64,000 nt of DNA from Algoriphagus alkaliphilus. GTDB lineage: Bacteria; Bacteroidota; Bacteroidia; Cytophagales; Cyclobacteriaceae. The number at the start of each line of letters is the position of its first letter. Positions within the stretch are counted from its first letter, which is position 1. Below, in pieces: positions 17,825 through 26,403 of this stretch. Position numbers and translations under genes: made by a program. The stretch covers positions 62,001 through 126,000 of the forward strand of contig NZ_FMXE01000011.1 in assembly GCF_900103735.1 (NCBI RefSeq), in the 5' to 3' direction. The notes below the pieces were generated by a model. The model was not told the DNA's origin, did not search any database, and was given only the letters and a program-made list of their open reading frames with translations.

Positions 17825-18696
17825 TATTGGAAGTGCTTGATGATTTTTTCAATTCCCGGGAGATAAGCAACCCCAAAAAGGTTTAAATGAACCAGTAAGG
17901 GGTACAGATTGTAGATCCCGATTCGGCTTTCGAAATCAGGTTCCAAAGGGATAATTGATTCGTAGGCTTCATAAAACCGCGAGTCAAAACCTCCAAACAA
18001 CTTCGAAAAGGCCAAATCCATTTCCCGATGTCCAAAGTAAACCGCCGGATCGATCAGACAAGGCTTTCCTTCCTGATCGCAAATCACATTTCCCGACCAA
18101 AGATCTCCATGAAGTAAGGAGGGCTTTTCTTTGGGGAGAATAGAATTCATTTTTGAGTAAATAGTTTGGAATTTTTTCAGAAAATCCAGTGGAATCAGCC
18201 TGTCAAAATATGCTTTTCCAAGCATGGGCTCTAATCTTTGTTTGATAAAAAAATCCGGCCAATTGTCATGATGATCGTTTTTTTGGTGCAATGATGCGAT
18301 GAAATTGTCAGATTCTAACCCAAACTGTTTGCTGTGGGTCAGGTGTAATTGGGCAAGTCCCAATCCCAAATCTTCCCAATAATCCAACTGCGGCCTGGAT
18401 GTTGGTATAAATTCTGAAAGCAGATAATTGTAATCTTCAACTTGGCCGTATCCATAGGTTTGAGGTACTTTTAGAAAGGTGGCCTTTCGTAACTTTTGAA
18501 GTCCTTCAGATTCCTTTGCAAAAATGTCTCGCTCGTGATTGAAATTAAGTTTGAGGAAAAAAGTGCCTTCTGAGGTGTCTAACTTAATCCCCTGATTTTG
18601 ATTTCCGGCAGCAATTAAAACGGCGGAATTCAACTGGGCCATTGGGCCCAACGTTTCAAAAATTACTTTTTGGTAGATTTCATGCTGATCAAGCAT
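17824..18696 (-). CDS. Fructosamine/ketosamine 3-kinase family protein
   Basis: About 290 residues from the ATG at 18696; an in-frame ATG at 18735 is possible but overlaps the phosphatase gene by 47 bases. The catalytic loop LLHGDLWSGNVICD and the metal-binding CLIDPAVYFGHREMDLAF are those of the aminoglycoside-kinase-like FN3K family, which phosphorylates ketosamines on glycated proteins so that the sugar falls off. Bacterial homologues often prefer ribulosamines. Clustering with a low-molecular-weight phosphatase, as here, is a known genomic association of this family. Confidence 0.85.
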   Translation of the reverse strand: MLDQHEIYQKVIFETLGPMAQLNSAVLIAAGNQNQGIKLDTSEGTFFLKLNFNHERDIFAKESEGLQKLRKATFLKVPQTYGYGQVEDYNYLLSEFIPTSRPQLDYWEDLGLGLAQLHLTHSKQFGLESDNFIASLHQKNDHHDNWPDFFIKQRLEPMLGKAYFDRLIPLDFLKKFQTIYSKMNSILPKEKPSLLHGDLWSGNVICDQEGKPCLIDPAVYFGHREMDLAFSKLFGGFDSRFYEAYESIIPLEPDFESRIGIYNLYPLLVHLNLFGVAYLPGIEKIIKHFQ

Positions 18697-19174
18697 AGAT
18701 CTGGTGAACCTCTTTGATCTTGGTAAGAAACTCATCGATAGATTGATTCAGAATTTGATAAATCTCCTCAAACCCCTCTTCTCCACCATAATAAGGATCC
18801 GGGACAGACAATCCTTCCCAGCCTACTACAAAATCACGCATCAAGTAAATCGTCTTATCGGAGAAATTGTACCGGATCTTCAGGTTGTTGAGGTTACGCA
18901 GATTATTGTCATCCATGGCGATGATATAGTCAAAATCCCTAAAATCAGTTCGATTGACTTGTCTCCCTCTGTGATTGATTTTAAGACCTTTTTGTTGAGC
19001 ACATTTAATCGACCGTTCGTCGGGGAGTTCTCCAATATGAAAGTCGGATGTCCCTGCGCTGTCAGACTGAAATTGATGTGATAATCCTAACGCTTGAGTC
19101 TTTTGGTTAAAAATAGCCTCAGCAAGCGGGGAACGACAAATATTGCCTAAACAGACGAATAGAACTTTGATCAT
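18689..19174 (-). CDS. Low molecular weight protein-tyrosine phosphatase
   Basis: 161 residues. N-terminal VLFVCLGNICRSPLAE holds the CX5R active site (C8, R14 counted from the start) and SVPDPYYGGEEGF the general-acid aspartate in the DP motif. It overlaps the fructosamine-kinase start by 8 bases. Because of that neighbour it may act on sugar-phosphate adducts or a related small substrate instead of, or as well as, phosphotyrosine; that is an inference from context. Confidence 0.93.
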   Translation of the reverse strand: MIKVLFVCLGNICRSPLAEAIFNQKTQALGLSHQFQSDSAGTSDFHIGELPDERSIKCAQQKGLKINHRGRQVNRTDFRDFDYIIAMDDNNLRNLNNLKIRYNFSDKTIYLMRDFVVGWEGLSVPDPYYGGEEGFEEIYQILNQSIDEFLTKIKEVHQIYA

Positions 19175-19359
19175 TTTAATAAATCAACTTTTACCAAAGG
19201 TTGGATTTCTAAAAAAAGATAGTCTTGAAATTACTTATTTTAAGAGTAAATGCATAAGCGCAATTTCAATTTTATTCATTTTTTTTCATTCGTTCTTTAA
19301 TCCATCCTTCCTTTTTAAGAAAAAATGAGGATTTGTAATTGAATGGTTATTTTTGAGGG

Positions 19360-20586
19360 ATGAATTTGATTTACCGCTTCGTTTTATTTTTGGTCACGGG
19401 GATTTTGAATCTTTTCAGCCCATTTTCTGCAAAGCTGAATCATTTTTTGGAAGGAAGAAAATCTGTATCGGAAAAACTTAAAAAGTTTCGGGTCTCTTAT
19501 TCTGGACCTATTGCCTGGTTTCATGTGGCTTCTTTGGGGGAATTCGAACAGGCCCGACCTGTAATCGGTAAATTAAAAATGAAACGGCCCGAACTGGCAA
19601 TTGCTGTAAGTTTTTTCAGTCCTTCAGGTTTTGATCATGTGGTTAAAAAAATCCAACCGAATGTTGACTTCATCACCTATTTGCCGCTTGACCGAAAAAG
19701 TTTTGCGGAGCAATTTGTTGATCTTTTGAGGCCTGAACTCGTTTTTTTTGTCAAATACGATCTTTGGTTTCACCACATCCAGGCTTTGAAAAAAAGACAA
19801 ATCCCAGTGTATTTGATTGCGGCAAGCTTAAGGGAGGATCAATCTTTTTTTGGAATTTTGGGAGCTTTTTTTCGGCAGAATCTCTTTGCAATGGACTGGA
19901 TTTTTACTCAAAATGAAAAAAGTATCCAGCTATTAAGGTCGATTGGGTTCACTCATGCAAGTATTGCCGGGGATACCCGCTTTGACCGGGTCGCCGCTAC
20001 CGCATCTTCTCCTAAATCTCTTCCAGACATTAATGCTTGGATAGCTGAGAAACCGGTCATAGTGATCGGATCGGCTTGGGAAGAGGATATGGATCTCCTG
20101 ATTCCCCTGATTAATTCCCGCCCAAATTACAGGTGGATTATTGCCCCTCATGACTTGAGTGACGCGGTCATGGATCGTTGGGCAACTCGGATTCAGTTGG
20201 AGTCAAAAAAATATTCAGTTTGGAAATTATCTGATTCGAATGCTGTCCTTTTTATTGACAATATCGGGATGCTGTCTTCACTGTACCAATTTGCCAGAGT
20301 GGCCTATGTCGGTGGGGCGTTTGGAAAAGGGCTACATAACATTCTAGAGCCTCTGGGTTTTGAGGTTCCGGTAATTTTTGGGAAAGTTAAAAAAGCTTCG
20401 AAATTTCCAGAGGCTGGACAAAGCGAACTGGAAGGCTGTGGCTTTTCAGTGAGCAATGAAAAAGAGCTTTTTGAGCAATTTAAAATGTTGGAGGATCTCG
20501 ATTTTTATGAAAAAGCAGTTTATTCAGCTCAAAAATGGGTAAAATCGAACCTTGGCGCGGCAGATCGGATTATTGAAAAAATTTAG
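19360..20586 (+). CDS. waaA: 3-deoxy-D-manno-octulosonic acid transferase
   Basis: 408 residues. N-terminal hydrophobic anchor (about 3-22), then WFHVASLGEFEQARPVI, the GT30 donor-domain signature with the catalytic glutamate, and GGAFGKGLHNILEPLGFEVPVIFG near the C-terminus. It transfers Kdo from CMP-Kdo to lipid A precursor on the inner face of the inner membrane, so the organism makes LPS. It is the first gene of a run with rsgA, a phosphoribosyltransferase and panB, separated by 17, 54 and 4 bases. Confidence 0.95.
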   Translation: MNLIYRFVLFLVTGILNLFSPFSAKLNHFLEGRKSVSEKLKKFRVSYSGPIAWFHVASLGEFEQARPVIGKLKMKRPELAIAVSFFSPSGFDHVVKKIQPNVDFITYLPLDRKSFAEQFVDLLRPELVFFVKYDLWFHHIQALKKRQIPVYLIAASLREDQSFFGILGAFFRQNLFAMDWIFTQNEKSIQLLRSIGFTHASIAGDTRFDRVAATASSPKSLPDINAWIAEKPVIVIGSAWEEDMDLLIPLINSRPNYRWIIAPHDLSDAVMDRWATRIQLESKKYSVWKLSDSNAVLFIDNIGMLSSLYQFARVAYVGGAFGKGLHNILEPLGFEVPVIFGKVKKASKFPEAGQSELEGCGFSVSNEKELFEQFKMLEDLDFYEKAVYSAQKWVKSNLGAADRIIEKI

Positions 20587-20603
20587 CCTTTGATTTCAAA
20601 AAT

Positions 20604-21527
20604 ATGAGGGGAAGAGTTATCAAGTCGACAGGGAGCTGGTACATCGTCCAAGTGGAGGAAAAGGTGATCTCGGCTCGGTTGAAAGGTAAATTTAAGCAGG
20701 ATGAACTCAAGTTGACCAATCCGATTGCGGTGGGTGATTGGGTCGAGTTGGAGCGCGAGGCAAACCAAGAGACTGCCGTGATTTCGGAGATTCTGCCCCG
20801 GGAAAATTATGTGATCCGGAAATCCACCCGGAAGCAGCATTTTTCACACATTATTGCCAGTAATCTGGACCAGGCGATTTTAGTCATCACGATGAAGAAG
20901 CCACGCACTTCTTTGGGCTTTATAGATCGGTTTTTGGTGAGTACGGAGAGCTTCCGAATTCCTGCGATCCTGGTGGTGAACAAAATGGATCAGTTGGAAG
21001 GGGAGGAGGAAGAGGAGTGGCTACAAGATATTCATGAGATCTATGAACCCTTGGGTTATCCTGTGCTCGAAGTTTCAGCTTTGAAAGAGGCGGGGTTGAA
21101 AGAAAAATTTTTACCCCTGATCCAAGGTAAATCAAGTTTGATTTCCGGTCATTCGGGAGTTGGAAAGTCGACACTTTTAAATGCTTTGGTACCCGAAGCA
21201 AAACAGAGCACCAAAGAAATTTCAGGATTCAGTGCCAAGGGGGTTCATACGACGACTTTTGCAGAACTTTTTGCCATACCTGAGGGAGGAGATTTGATTG
21301 ATACACCCGGGATCAAGGAGTTCGGGATTTTGGATGTGGAAGACAATGAGCTTTCCCATTATTTTCCGGAGTTGCGGAAGTTTTTGGGACAATGTAAATA
21401 CAACAATTGCACCCATATCAATGAGCCGGGATGTGTCGTGCTGAAAAAGCTTGACGAGGGATTCATTCATCCCTATCGCTACCAAAGCTATGTGAATATT
21501 CTGCATGAGGAGGATAGTCATCGTTGA
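20604..21527 (+). CDS. rsgA: Ribosome small-subunit-dependent GTPase A
   Basis: 307 residues. N-terminal OB-fold (MRGRVIKSTGSWY), then the circularly permuted GTPase order typical of RsgA: NKMD (G4) first, GHSGVGKST (G1) near 182-190, HTTTFAE (G2) and DTPGIKEFG (G3). The C-terminal zinc site is visible in CKYNNCTHINEPGC. It tests and releases maturation factors from the 30S subunit late in assembly. Confidence 0.95.
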   Translation: MRGRVIKSTGSWYIVQVEEKVISARLKGKFKQDELKLTNPIAVGDWVELEREANQETAVISEILPRENYVIRKSTRKQHFSHIIASNLDQAILVITMKKPRTSLGFIDRFLVSTESFRIPAILVVNKMDQLEGEEEEEWLQDIHEIYEPLGYPVLEVSALKEAGLKEKFLPLIQGKSSLISGHSGVGKSTLLNALVPEAKQSTKEISGFSAKGVHTTTFAELFAIPEGGDLIDTPGIKEFGILDVEDNELSHYFPELRKFLGQCKYNNCTHINEPGCVVLKKLDEGFIHPYRYQSYVNILHEEDSHR

Positions 21528-21581
21528 CAGGCTTTGAATCCATGGCAATTTGGCCTAATTTTCATTTTTCAAAATTATCCT

Positions 21582-22073
21582 ATGAGCGAAGTACTCAACC
21601 ATAAGCAAGTCGGGCAAAAAATCACCCGGATGGCCTTCGAGATTTATGAGCGCAATGTCAATTCGGCCGGAGTTGTATTTGCCGGGATTACAGGAATGGG
21701 CATGAGCATGGCAACCTTACTAGCTGAAGAGCTGAAGCGAATTTCACCAATCGATGTGGAAGTGGTAGAAGTCATTTTGGATAAAAAAGAAGTCTCTAAA
21801 TCTGAGGTAGAGCTTTCTAAAAAGCTTGATTTGATAAATAAAACGATCATTTTGGTGGATGATGTCCTGAACACCGGAAAAACATTGGTTTATGCAATGA
21901 AGCCTTTTTTGGATCAGGAAATCCTCAAAATGGAAATTGCAGTCCTAGTCAACCGAAGTCACGGACTTTTCCCCTTGAGGCCTGACTATACCGGCTACGA
22001 ACTTTCCACCACACTCAACGAGCACATCCTGGTAGATGTCTCAGGTAATCAACATTCTGTTCAGCTTCACTAA
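21582..22073 (+). CDS. Type I phosphoribosyltransferase (PyrR/Upp-like)
   Basis: 163 residues from the ATG at 21582; the in-frame ATG at 21534 adds residues with no homology character. The PRPP-binding motif [14 protein letters not shown] is intact. The overall form resembles the PyrR group (uracil phosphoribosyltransferase and attenuation protein), but no pyr operon lies nearby, so I do not name it. It probably salvages a base or carries out a related transfer in the cytoplasm. Confidence 0.8.
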   Translation: MSEVLNHKQVGQKITRMAFEIYERNVNSAGVVFAGITGMGMSMATLLAEELKRISPIDVEVVEVILDKKEVSKSEVELSKKLDLINKTIILVDDVLNTGKTLVYAMKPFLDQEILKMEIAVLVNRSHGLFPLRPDYTGYELSTTLNEHILVDVSGNQHSVQLH

Positions 22074-22077
22074 TATC

Positions 22078-22899
22078 ATGTCTGTACATTCCTCTGCGAA
22101 TATCAAGAGAATCACCACCCATACACTTCAGGAAATGAAGCAAAGAGGTGAAAAAATCTCCATGCTCACGGCCTACGATTACTCCATGGCCAAAATTGTG
22201 GATGAGGCAGGAATTGACATCATTTTGGTGGGGGATTCTGCATCCAATGTAATGGCGGGACATGAGACCACACTGCCCATCACTTTGGATCAAATGATTT
22301 ACCATGCTTCCGCGGTTGTGCGAGCGGTGAAGCGTGCTTTTGTGGTGGTGGATATTCCCTTTGGGAATTATCAGGGGAATAGCTCCGAAGCTTTGCGGTC
22401 TGCGATCCGAATCATGAAAGAATCCGGTGCACATTCTGTCAAAGTAGAAGGAGGATCCGAAATTAGGGAGTCTGTGTTGCGAATTCTTAGTGCCGGTGTA
22501 CCGGTAATGGGGCATTTGGGCCTGACTCCGCAGTCGATATATAAGTTTGGTACTTATACCGTGCGAGCCAAGGAGGAAGCTGAAGCCCAAAAGCTTTTGG
22601 AGGATGCCAAGACCTTAGAGGAGTGCGGTTGTTATGCCCTGGTTTTGGAAAAAATCCCAGCCACTTTGGCGAAAAAAGTAGCTGAAACGGTAAGTATTCC
22701 TGTCATCGGAATTGGTGCAGGCGGAGATGTGGACGGACAGGTTTTGGTGATGCATGACATGCTGGGGATTACACAGGAATTCAAGCCTCGATTTCTGAGG
22801 CAATATGCCGATTTGCAAGGGGTGATGATGGATGCATTTAAGCGTTACATTTCGGACGTGAAAGCAAGAGACTTCCCGACCGAATCGGAGAGTTATTGA
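22078..22899 (+). CDS. panB: 3-methyl-2-oxobutanoate hydroxymethyltransferase
   Basis: 273 residues from the ATG at 22078, four bases after the preceding stop. [29 protein letters not shown] at the start and [16 protein letters not shown] and [21 protein letters not shown] later are the PanB signatures, including the metal-binding aspartate and catalytic glutamate regions. It makes ketopantoate using methylene-tetrahydrofolate, the first step to pantothenate and CoA. A terminator at 22922-22949 closes this operon. Confidence 0.95.
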   Translation: MSVHSSANIKRITTHTLQEMKQRGEKISMLTAYDYSMAKIVDEAGIDIILVGDSASNVMAGHETTLPITLDQMIYHASAVVRAVKRAFVVVDIPFGNYQGNSSEALRSAIRIMKESGAHSVKVEGGSEIRESVLRILSAGVPVMGHLGLTPQSIYKFGTYTVRAKEEAEAQKLLEDAKTLEECGCYALVLEKIPATLAKKVAETVSIPVIGIGAGGDVDGQVLVMHDMLGITQEFKPRFLRQYADLQGVMMDAFKRYISDVKARDFPTESESY

Positions 22900-22921
22900 T
22901 CGAAATATATAATCCTTATTA

Positions 22922-22949
22922 AAGCACGTCTCCGGAGGTGCTTTTTTTA
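22922..22949 (+). terminator. Rho-independent terminator after panB
   Basis: AAGCAC...GTGCTT hairpin with one internal mismatch (22922-22943) followed by seven T. Confidence 0.8.
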
Positions 22950-22999
22950 TGCCAATTAAATACGACAAATGGCGTATTTCCCACCGATAGGGTAGTCGA

Positions 23000-23007
23000 T
23001 AGCTTTG
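23000..23007 (+). promoter_or_regulatory. -7 box (TAGCTTTG) before the PQQ-propeller gene
   Basis: TAGCTTTG fits TAnnTTTG and ends 19 bases before the ATG at 23026, giving a very short leader. No convincing -33 element. Confidence 0.45.
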
Positions 23008-23025
23008 GTTAAAATCCATATAATC

Positions 23026-24921
23026 ATGAAAAAGCTAACACAAAACACCCCAAAATTTTTCCTGTTTATGCTATTGGCATGGGCGACAGGATTAGAAAGT
23101 TACGCACAGGAGCCAGCATGGAAACTAAGCCTGGAAAAAGGAGTCGAATGGACAAAGTATACCCCAAACAAGATTCTTTTGGTCGGAAGTTCCGATTGGG
23201 GGCTTCATGGAGTAGATGCTTCAAGTGGCCAACTCCTCTGGTCGAATGTTGACCTTTACAATTCCGCCAAAGCGCTCAAGGGGCCTGACGGTAAAAAGGT
23301 CGGGTACACAGCGGATTTGATTCAGGTTTTGGAAGATCCCAATGATCCCAAAGTCTCAGATTTTGCCATGGTCAAGTATACGGACAACATAATGGTGAAA
23401 AATTTTGTAGTGATCAACATTCGTACCGGCGAGTTGGTCATTAATCCTAAAATGGCTGGAATGCCAGTGGTGAAAATCATCGGGCCCGAACAGGCTACGT
23501 TCAATTATGACGGTTCGGGGTATATTTCTGAACTCAAGGGTGTGCTTCTTACGGCAAGTTTTGTGGACATGTACAAAGCCGGGAAGCCTTATGCCCAAAT
23601 CACTAAATTCATTGATTTGGAAAGTGGAAAAGTGGCATGGGAAAGTGATCAATTTTCTTCGATTTTCCTTCCCATTGTGACAAGTGATAACAATCTCCTA
23701 TTCATTGGTGAAAAAACTTCTGCTAAGATCAATGCAAAAACAGGAGAACCTGTTTGGACATTTGAGGTCGCAGACAAGAAAAATAATTTCGAGGCATTTG
23801 ATGCCAATATCCGATTGACAGAAGGGTATTTTTATCAGAAAAAGGGGAATCAGGGGGTTGTGTCTGCTGTGGAGTTGACAAGTGGTAAGGTTCTGTGGGA
23901 GAAACCGCTATCTACCAAAGATGCACCGATGCTTAAAGCTGAGAATTTTGGCGTAATCGTCGCTGACGAAAAGAATTTCACCCTAATGGAGGCAGAATCT
24001 GGCAATACCAAATGGACAGCCAAAAAGCTTTCTGGGATAGTGGTGGATTTGGGTAGGGATCGTGGAATCGCTGTGGGTGAAAAAGGAAAGTATTTGACCG
24101 TCTTGGATAAGAACACAGGAGCTGAAAAGTGGTCCCAAAAAATCAAAGGAATCCAAATCGACCAAATGACAGGTGCAGGAATCATGTATCAGAATGAGGA
24201 AGGGAGTATCGGATTGATTGATTTTGACGGCAATCTCAAGTGGGGTAATAAAGACATGATCAAAGGTCCCGGTATACTCAGAGCCAAGTCGGCATTGGAT
24301 TCAGAAATATTTTATGCAGATGGCAAAGTGTTTCATGTTAATCTAGTGAACGGAGAGAAAAAAGAGATCATCGGCAAAGTGGATTTCAATGAGAAGGAAA
24401 CCCCGGATAACTTGGAGTTTACAGGGTCTAATTTTGTCTTGTCTTCCAGCCAAAACATGCTCGGGTTCGATGAAAGCGGTCGGGTGCAGTTTCAGCAGCA
24501 TTGGGCTTCGCCAAAGATCAGCCTAGCAGGTAGAATTGCTATGCGCACAATGCAGGTGGCCATGGTAGCAATGGCAGCAGCCAATGCGTATGCAGAAGGT
24601 GCAAGTACCGGTCCGATGGGATATCAAAGCATGGCTAGCAGACAATACGGTATTCAGCGCGAATTTTTTGAAGACATGTCCGGGGCTTTTGGTCAAGTAG
24701 CCAATCAGCGTTTTAAAGCCTCCTCATCGAAAGGGATTTATTCCTTCGTTTTGACTGACGTAGGCGGAGGGGTCGGGCTGGTCAAGGTGGATAAAGTCAG
24801 TGGTAAGGAAACGGGAAAGATTGTCCTCAACGACAAAGAACCTGTTTACGACACAGATCCCGAAAATGGAATGATTTTTTATAAACCCACCAAAAAGGAG
24901 GTTTATGGATATGTATTCTGA
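23026..24921 (+). CDS. Secreted PQQ-like beta-propeller protein
   Basis: 631 residues from the ATG at 23026, which starts a normal signal peptide (MKKLTQNTPKFFLFMLLAWATGLESYAQ). The body has repeated outer-strand motifs of PQQ-type propellers: SSGQLLWS, ESGKVAWESD, KTGEPVWTFEV, TSGKVLWEKPL, ESGNTKWTAKK, NTGAEKWSQKI. Such proteins are either PQQ enzymes or scaffold proteins like BamB; I see no sign that decides between them. An alanine/methionine-rich stretch (about 510-545: RTMQVAMVAMAAANAYA) interrupts the propeller and is unusual. Single-gene unit with its own -7 box and terminator. Confidence 0.8.
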   Translation: MKKLTQNTPKFFLFMLLAWATGLESYAQEPAWKLSLEKGVEWTKYTPNKILLVGSSDWGLHGVDASSGQLLWSNVDLYNSAKALKGPDGKKVGYTADLIQVLEDPNDPKVSDFAMVKYTDNIMVKNFVVINIRTGELVINPKMAGMPVVKIIGPEQATFNYDGSGYISELKGVLLTASFVDMYKAGKPYAQITKFIDLESGKVAWESDQFSSIFLPIVTSDNNLLFIGEKTSAKINAKTGEPVWTFEVADKKNNFEAFDANIRLTEGYFYQKKGNQGVVSAVELTSGKVLWEKPLSTKDAPMLKAENFGVIVADEKNFTLMEAESGNTKWTAKKLSGIVVDLGRDRGIAVGEKGKYLTVLDKNTGAEKWSQKIKGIQIDQMTGAGIMYQNEEGSIGLIDFDGNLKWGNKDMIKGPGILRAKSALDSEIFYADGKVFHVNLVNGEKKEIIGKVDFNEKETPDNLEFTGSNFVLSSSQNMLGFDESGRVQFQQHWASPKISLAGRIAMRTMQVAMVAMAAANAYAEGASTGPMGYQSMASRQYGIQREFFEDMSGAFGQVANQRFKASSSKGIYSFVLTDVGGGVGLVKVDKVSGKETGKIVLNDKEPVYDTDPENGMIFYKPTKKEVYGYVF

Positions 24922-24943
24922 TTTGTGTGATTTAATTGTAAAA

Positions 24944-24973
24944 CAAAAAAATCCCGTTTTTGGGATTTTTTTG
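24944..24973 (+). terminator. Strong rho-independent terminator
   Basis: CAAAAAAATCCC (24944-24955) pairs with GGGATTTTTTTG (24962-24973) around a GTTTTT loop; A-rich and T-rich flanks make it able to act in both directions. Confidence 0.85.
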
Positions 24974-25046
24974 TTTTTATTTTTTTGAAATTGAGGTTTT
25001 TGAAATTAAGATTTCATGTGTTTATAATTTGGTTTTTAATTGCCAC

Positions 25047-25210
25047 ATGGAATACCCCCAGATAATCATGCTCCTGGGTGTCGCTCTTTCGACATGGGTA
25101 TTTCATCTGTTTATGATTTTTTTTCAGTTGTCAGATGGAATGCCCTGCCCCGATAGCTCGGGGCATTCCCCTATGTGATCCCGTACGTACGGGATCATGG
25201 GCATTTCATC
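25047..25210. repeat. Two tandem nested-hairpin elements at the GH57 3' end
   Basis: Unit A (25047-25106) has outer arms ATGGAATACCC and GGGTATTTCAT (10 of 11 pair) with an inner CCCAG/CTGGG stem. Unit B (25134-25210) has outer arms GATGGAATGCCC and GGGCATTTCATC (11 of 12 pair) enclosing two perfect palindromes: TGCCCCGA-TAGC-TCGGGGCA (25146-25165) and a 22-base palindrome at 25176-25197 built on GATCCCGTACGTACGGGATC. The right arm of unit B encodes the last residues and stop of the GH57 gene. The shared outer arms mark these as copies of one element, REP- or MITE-like. Confidence 0.7.
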
Positions 25211-26403
25211 TCCTCGGTTTTTTGCTTTACACGAAGCATAAAATCGCTCAAAACATTCATGTAGTTGATAAATGCATCATAAGGAGTGTCATAAGGACTG
25301 AAATACTCGTGAACGGATCCATCTGAAAAGAATTTGGTACACATGTAGTAAAAGTGATCCGATGTTTGCAGGTATCCCCAGTCCCGTTGAATTTCAGGAT
25401 CGTCGATTTGCTTTACCGATTTTTCCATTTCATACAATCTGTCAAATGCCTCATCTTGAAGATCATTTCCTAGCCATGCAGTCAGATCCCGTTCTTCATC
25501 AGCCCAAGAAATCGGTACCGGAACATGAATTTTACTTACTGCGGGAACTGCAGCTGCTACCTCTGAAGGAGTGGAAAACGTGAAGCTGGAATGATTCAGC
25601 ACGGCCTCCGGTAAATACCGCATGAATTCAAAAATTCCTGTTTCTGCCCATTGGTGTTCCCCAAAAGTCTCATAATCCATGAATAAATTGACCACTTGTT
25701 CTTCCTTTGGAATGGCATTGATCCAATTGATGAATTTGTCGGTGGTCAAAGGATAATCCGCCCAGGTTTTATTGCTGAATCTAAAAGCGATGTCATCGGA
25801 GAGCAGGAAGTTTTTGAGTAAGACTTTTAGTTTGGGCTCGATGGCATTGGAATAGACATAATTCGGACTCTTCCAGCCCAGAATGTGTTTAGCACCTTCG
25901 GTTAAAACTGCCTCATATCCTAGTTCAGCGACCATTGCTCCGATCTGATCTGAATAGATCAATTCGGTATTTCTAAAAACTTTAGGAGTGTATCCGTTGA
26001 AAAGTTCCTTGATTCGATCTTGGTGCTTTTTCACCAAACTTGTAAATTCTTCTTTACTTTTCAATGCAGCCAGGGCGTGCGTGTAGGTTTCATTGAGTAG
26101 TTCTACATGTCCTGTGGCCACGAGCTTTTGAAAACTCTCCAAAACTTCCGGCGCATAAGCTTCCATTTGGTCCAGGAAGGTTCCGGAAAGTGAAAATGCC
26201 ACTTTGAATTTTCCATTGTACTTGTGGATGAGTTCCAGAAGTAACGCATTCATTGGCAAATAGCACTTTTGGGCTACTTTACGAATTACATTTCGATTTA
26301 GGTAGTCATCCCAATAATGGTGATCTTCTCCAATATCAAAAAACCGATAAGGTTTCAATCTAAAAGGCTGGTGCACCTGAAAATAAAAGCAGATGGTTCT
26401 CAT
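25195..26403 (-). CDS. GH57 family alpha-amylase-like glycosidase
   Basis: 402 residues from the ATG at 26403, which overlaps the upstream glycosyltransferase stop (ATGA). The start ICFYFQVHQPFRL is the first conserved region of GH57, with the histidine of the QVHQP motif; HVELLNETYTHAL and LFMDYETFGEHQW, which should hold the catalytic acid aspartate/glutamate region, follow. It acts on alpha-glucans, most likely stored glycogen given the operon. No signal peptide, so cytoplasmic. The last few residues (EMKCP) are encoded by the arm of a hairpin repeat, so the natural C-terminus may have been altered. Confidence 0.9.
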   Translation of the reverse strand: MRTICFYFQVHQPFRLKPYRFFDIGEDHHYWDDYLNRNVIRKVAQKCYLPMNALLLELIHKYNGKFKVAFSLSGTFLDQMEAYAPEVLESFQKLVATGHVELLNETYTHALAALKSKEEFTSLVKKHQDRIKELFNGYTPKVFRNTELIYSDQIGAMVAELGYEAVLTEGAKHILGWKSPNYVYSNAIEPKLKVLLKNFLLSDDIAFRFSNKTWADYPLTTDKFINWINAIPKEEQVVNLFMDYETFGEHQWAETGIFEFMRYLPEAVLNHSSFTFSTPSEVAAAVPAVSKIHVPVPISWADEERDLTAWLGNDLQDEAFDRLYEMEKSVKQIDDPEIQRDWGYLQTSDHFYYMCTKFFSDGSVHEYFSPYDTPYDAFINYMNVLSDFMLRVKQKTEEMKCP

